Assembly (NCBI GenBank): GCA_045654805.1
Contig: JAZOOD010000050.1
Coordinates: 1 to 6,043, forward strand
From: CAZNKU01 sp045654805
Lineage (GTDB): Bacteria > Bacillota > Clostridia > Monoglobales > Firm-18
Length of the DNA stretch: 6,043 nucleotides
Direction: 5' to 3'
Shown one piece after another: positions 5,701 to 6,043 of the stretch. The notes below the pieces were generated by a model that saw nothing but the letters and a program-made list of their open reading frames with translations, was not told the DNA's origin and made no database searches. A program made the position numbers and the translations under genes. Within the stretch, counting starts at the first letter, position 1. Every line of letters begins with the position of its first letter.

Positions 5701-6043
5701 AGGTATCAGCAGGAATTTACCATCAACACCTACTGCGTTATAGTCACCGTAAGAAACACCGAAAGAACCTGAAACCGCTTTATCACTAAAATCAATAATT
5801 TCTGTCTGCACCTTGCAAAGTTTTACGGCACTTTCACTTGATGCGGGAATTACCATACCACCGAAACTCTCATCACGAACAGAAATTAGAGAAACATTAT
5901 CAGGAACAGATACAGTATAAGTTGTATATCCGTCTGTAGATTCGCCTTTTACAGCAATAAGCGTATCACCCAAAATATCTGTTCCGGTTTCATCATAACC
6001 GTTTGTTATGTAAAAGGTCGGAATGATGTCATCAGGAAGTAAC
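2719..6043 (-). CDS. Large modular surface protein with DUF4430 and three SLH domains, 5' end missing
   Basis: The frame is open to the right edge: 23 further codons (from 6042) precede the TTG at 5973, which is an internal leucine and not a start. At least 1107 residues are visible; the signal peptide lies outside. Numbering from the codon at 6042, the order is: a PEGA-like beta module about 80-151; an Ig-like (Big_2-like) stretch about 268-345 ending IGEGTAIVEVTYDAI; undefined beta-rich sequence; a cadherin/dystroglycan-like module about 636-726 with FTDRDNDALTYT; DUF4430 about 778-880 with SGWMITLN and GDVIKWQYTCQLG; a Ser-rich then Lys/Glu linker about 887-922; and three SLH domains about 927-1098. 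It ends in TAA at 2721-2719. The protein is probably a wall-bound stalk presenting a transcobalamin-like beta domain. It lies 76 bases upstream of the toroid gene on the same strand. The domains at the C-terminal third are clear. The ligand, and the identity of the N-terminal modules, are uncertain. Confidence 0.9.
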   Translation of the reverse strand, partial: LLPDDIIPTFYITNGYDETGTDILGDTLIAVKGESTDGYTTYTVSVPDNVSLISVRDESFGGMVIPASSESAVKLCKVQTEIIDFSDKAVSGSFGVSYGDYNAVGVDGKFLLIPEAEYTFTASPENASAYSAKTETLNITEATRKVTIKVPYKNPKTVITTTGATARLFKYQSNYFVHTIYEPLATVDNENGTSTHYFAADSGLSYRVSMEGKLTKAGYIKTGNSVTVLHTEDDKLPTDRTNYFTETSDAAMVGDDSLLLNINQQNHLSLDLGGTKTIKAYRTWQIIDLTYNNHIIEPDFHYNILSGEDVIRLEPIENQPTTNGSGNWQKLTAIGEGTAIVEVTYDAINITGSSFDGVYGASDPARCGLFVVTVGADVPDVDFGIKSKASAGSMVYTETNSKSWDAEFDTLYFLGESGEIKLSPSFAEGTITEVAVSGDKGESYTVLEAIDGAYIAPIVSGNNIIRVTTDSGIAYQVVRGDKVELKVKNNTHPGKPIAAGDEISLTLIGVHTPIPKIAGTYNPGYKNNTDGDGGVHLHYSFGDETVRNEGKQYNFSKEGATVKFTVPENTEETEFTLSEGYIGLGVIGVTAFPDDGESHRNIPDSGSGTRGSATSFHTRSILPDITVKLGMLPSDNTAPYIRENAPQTATLNLGGTYALSMSKVFTDRDNDALTYTAKVDDSDAILVEDAYYTFTPDSVGTYTITFVAKDNETESDAHTVTLTVKEKSNTSSSTPSTEYDISGDEIDGYVTISFTDNGKRVKGESNVTYPKALGTIISSKRVPFTDGDTVADVTLRLLDAQGFTYQHTGTTKSGFYLASIGDFTLKGISYDSFGEFDAGVGSGWMITLNKTFIEYGASEFEVKNGDVIKWQYTCQLGKDIGDPFYSGSSSSSANKNNKTEDEKKDDKEEIKEEQKEETTKKTFTETTFADVKKDDWHYNCVKYVYENNLMQGMGNGFEPESKMSRAMLVTVLYRMAKPESVESTHNFKDVAKGQWYSDAVAWAAANGIVSGISATEFAPDSDISREQMALIIYRFAKMLGVNVSDVADISSFADTADVSDWALDAIRWANKTELVNGTSETTLSPKATATRAQVAAILMRFCENVAK
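2749..3264 (-). repeat. Three SLH repeats of the large surface protein
   Basis: Three C-terminal wall-anchoring repeats. The first runs from FADVKKDDWHY to SRAMLVTVLYRMA, the second from FKDVAKGQWYSDAV to SREQMALIIYRFA, and the third from FADTADVSDWAL to TRAQVAAILMRF. The arginine of the S/T-R motif is kept in all three, but the following glutamate of TRAE is replaced by M, Q and Q. The SLH set of the neighbouring toroid protein keeps that glutamate. A preceding Lys/Glu-rich linker is encoded at about 3277-3360. Confidence 0.87.
3405..3711 (-). other. DUF4430 (transcobalamin C-terminal-like) domain of the large surface protein
   Basis: The segment from VPFTDGDTVADVTLRLL to YTCQLGKDIGD matches the DUF4430 pattern. 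It aligns without gaps over about 45 residues to the C-terminal domain of the 303-residue protein encoded at 112-1023: FDxGxxSGWMxxxN, then xYGxSxxxxKxGDxIxWxYTCxLGxDxG. It lacks two of that protein's cysteines, both replaced by alanine. Confidence 0.82.
3865..4137 (-). other. Cadherin/dystroglycan-like beta-sandwich module
   Basis: About 90 residues from NTAPYIRENAPQTATLNLGG to HTVTLTVKEK, including VFTDRDNDALTYTAKVDD and GTYTITFVAKDNETES. The D-x-D-N-D acidic turn and the closing aromatic-Thr-Pro...GTYT-I-x-F-x-A-x-D pattern are typical of bacterial cadherin-like domains, many of which bind calcium. It probably serves as a rigid spacer between the N-terminal modules and the DUF4430 domain. 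Confidence 0.65.

Overview
The window (about 40% G+C by eye) reads as one continuous minus-strand transcription unit from a low-GC, monoderm-type anaerobe, most probably a Clostridia-class Firmicute. The grounds are strong AGGAG-type ribosome binding sites, S-layer homology (SLH) domains of the clostridial type, and acidic/lysine-rich cell-wall linkers. No plus-strand gene is supported, and there is no RNA gene, CRISPR array or insertion sequence.

In transcription order (right to left) there are four genes. (1) The 3' part of a very large secreted protein runs off the right edge. It has beta-sandwich modules, a transcobalamin-like DUF4430 domain, a charged linker and three C-terminal SLH domains. 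(2) After a 76-base gap containing a long RNA hairpin comes a 535-residue secreted protein with an alpha/alpha-toroid (prenyltransferase/squalene-cyclase-like repeat) domain and three SLH domains. (3) Eleven bases later is a 303-residue protein with an N-terminal membrane anchor, a long acidic spacer and a C-terminal DUF4430 domain. (4) Sixteen bases later is the start of an ATP:corrinoid adenosyltransferase (CobO/BtuR/CobA family), cut by the left edge.

The best single explanation is a cell-surface cobalamin (corrinoid) capture system. Animal intrinsic factor and transcobalamin consist of an alpha/alpha-toroid domain plus a small beta domain related to DUF4430, with B12 held between them. 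Here the same two folds are encoded on separate, adjacent proteins. The toroid is fixed to the cell-wall polymer by SLH domains, one DUF4430 domain is tethered to the membrane and another is fixed to the wall. The adenosyltransferase that would process imported corrinoid follows in the same operon. The domain calls and the adenosyltransferase start are read from sequence. Corrinoid binding and joint ligand capture by the separate chains are inference. No transporter, cobalamin riboswitch or promoter is visible; they would have to lie outside the window.
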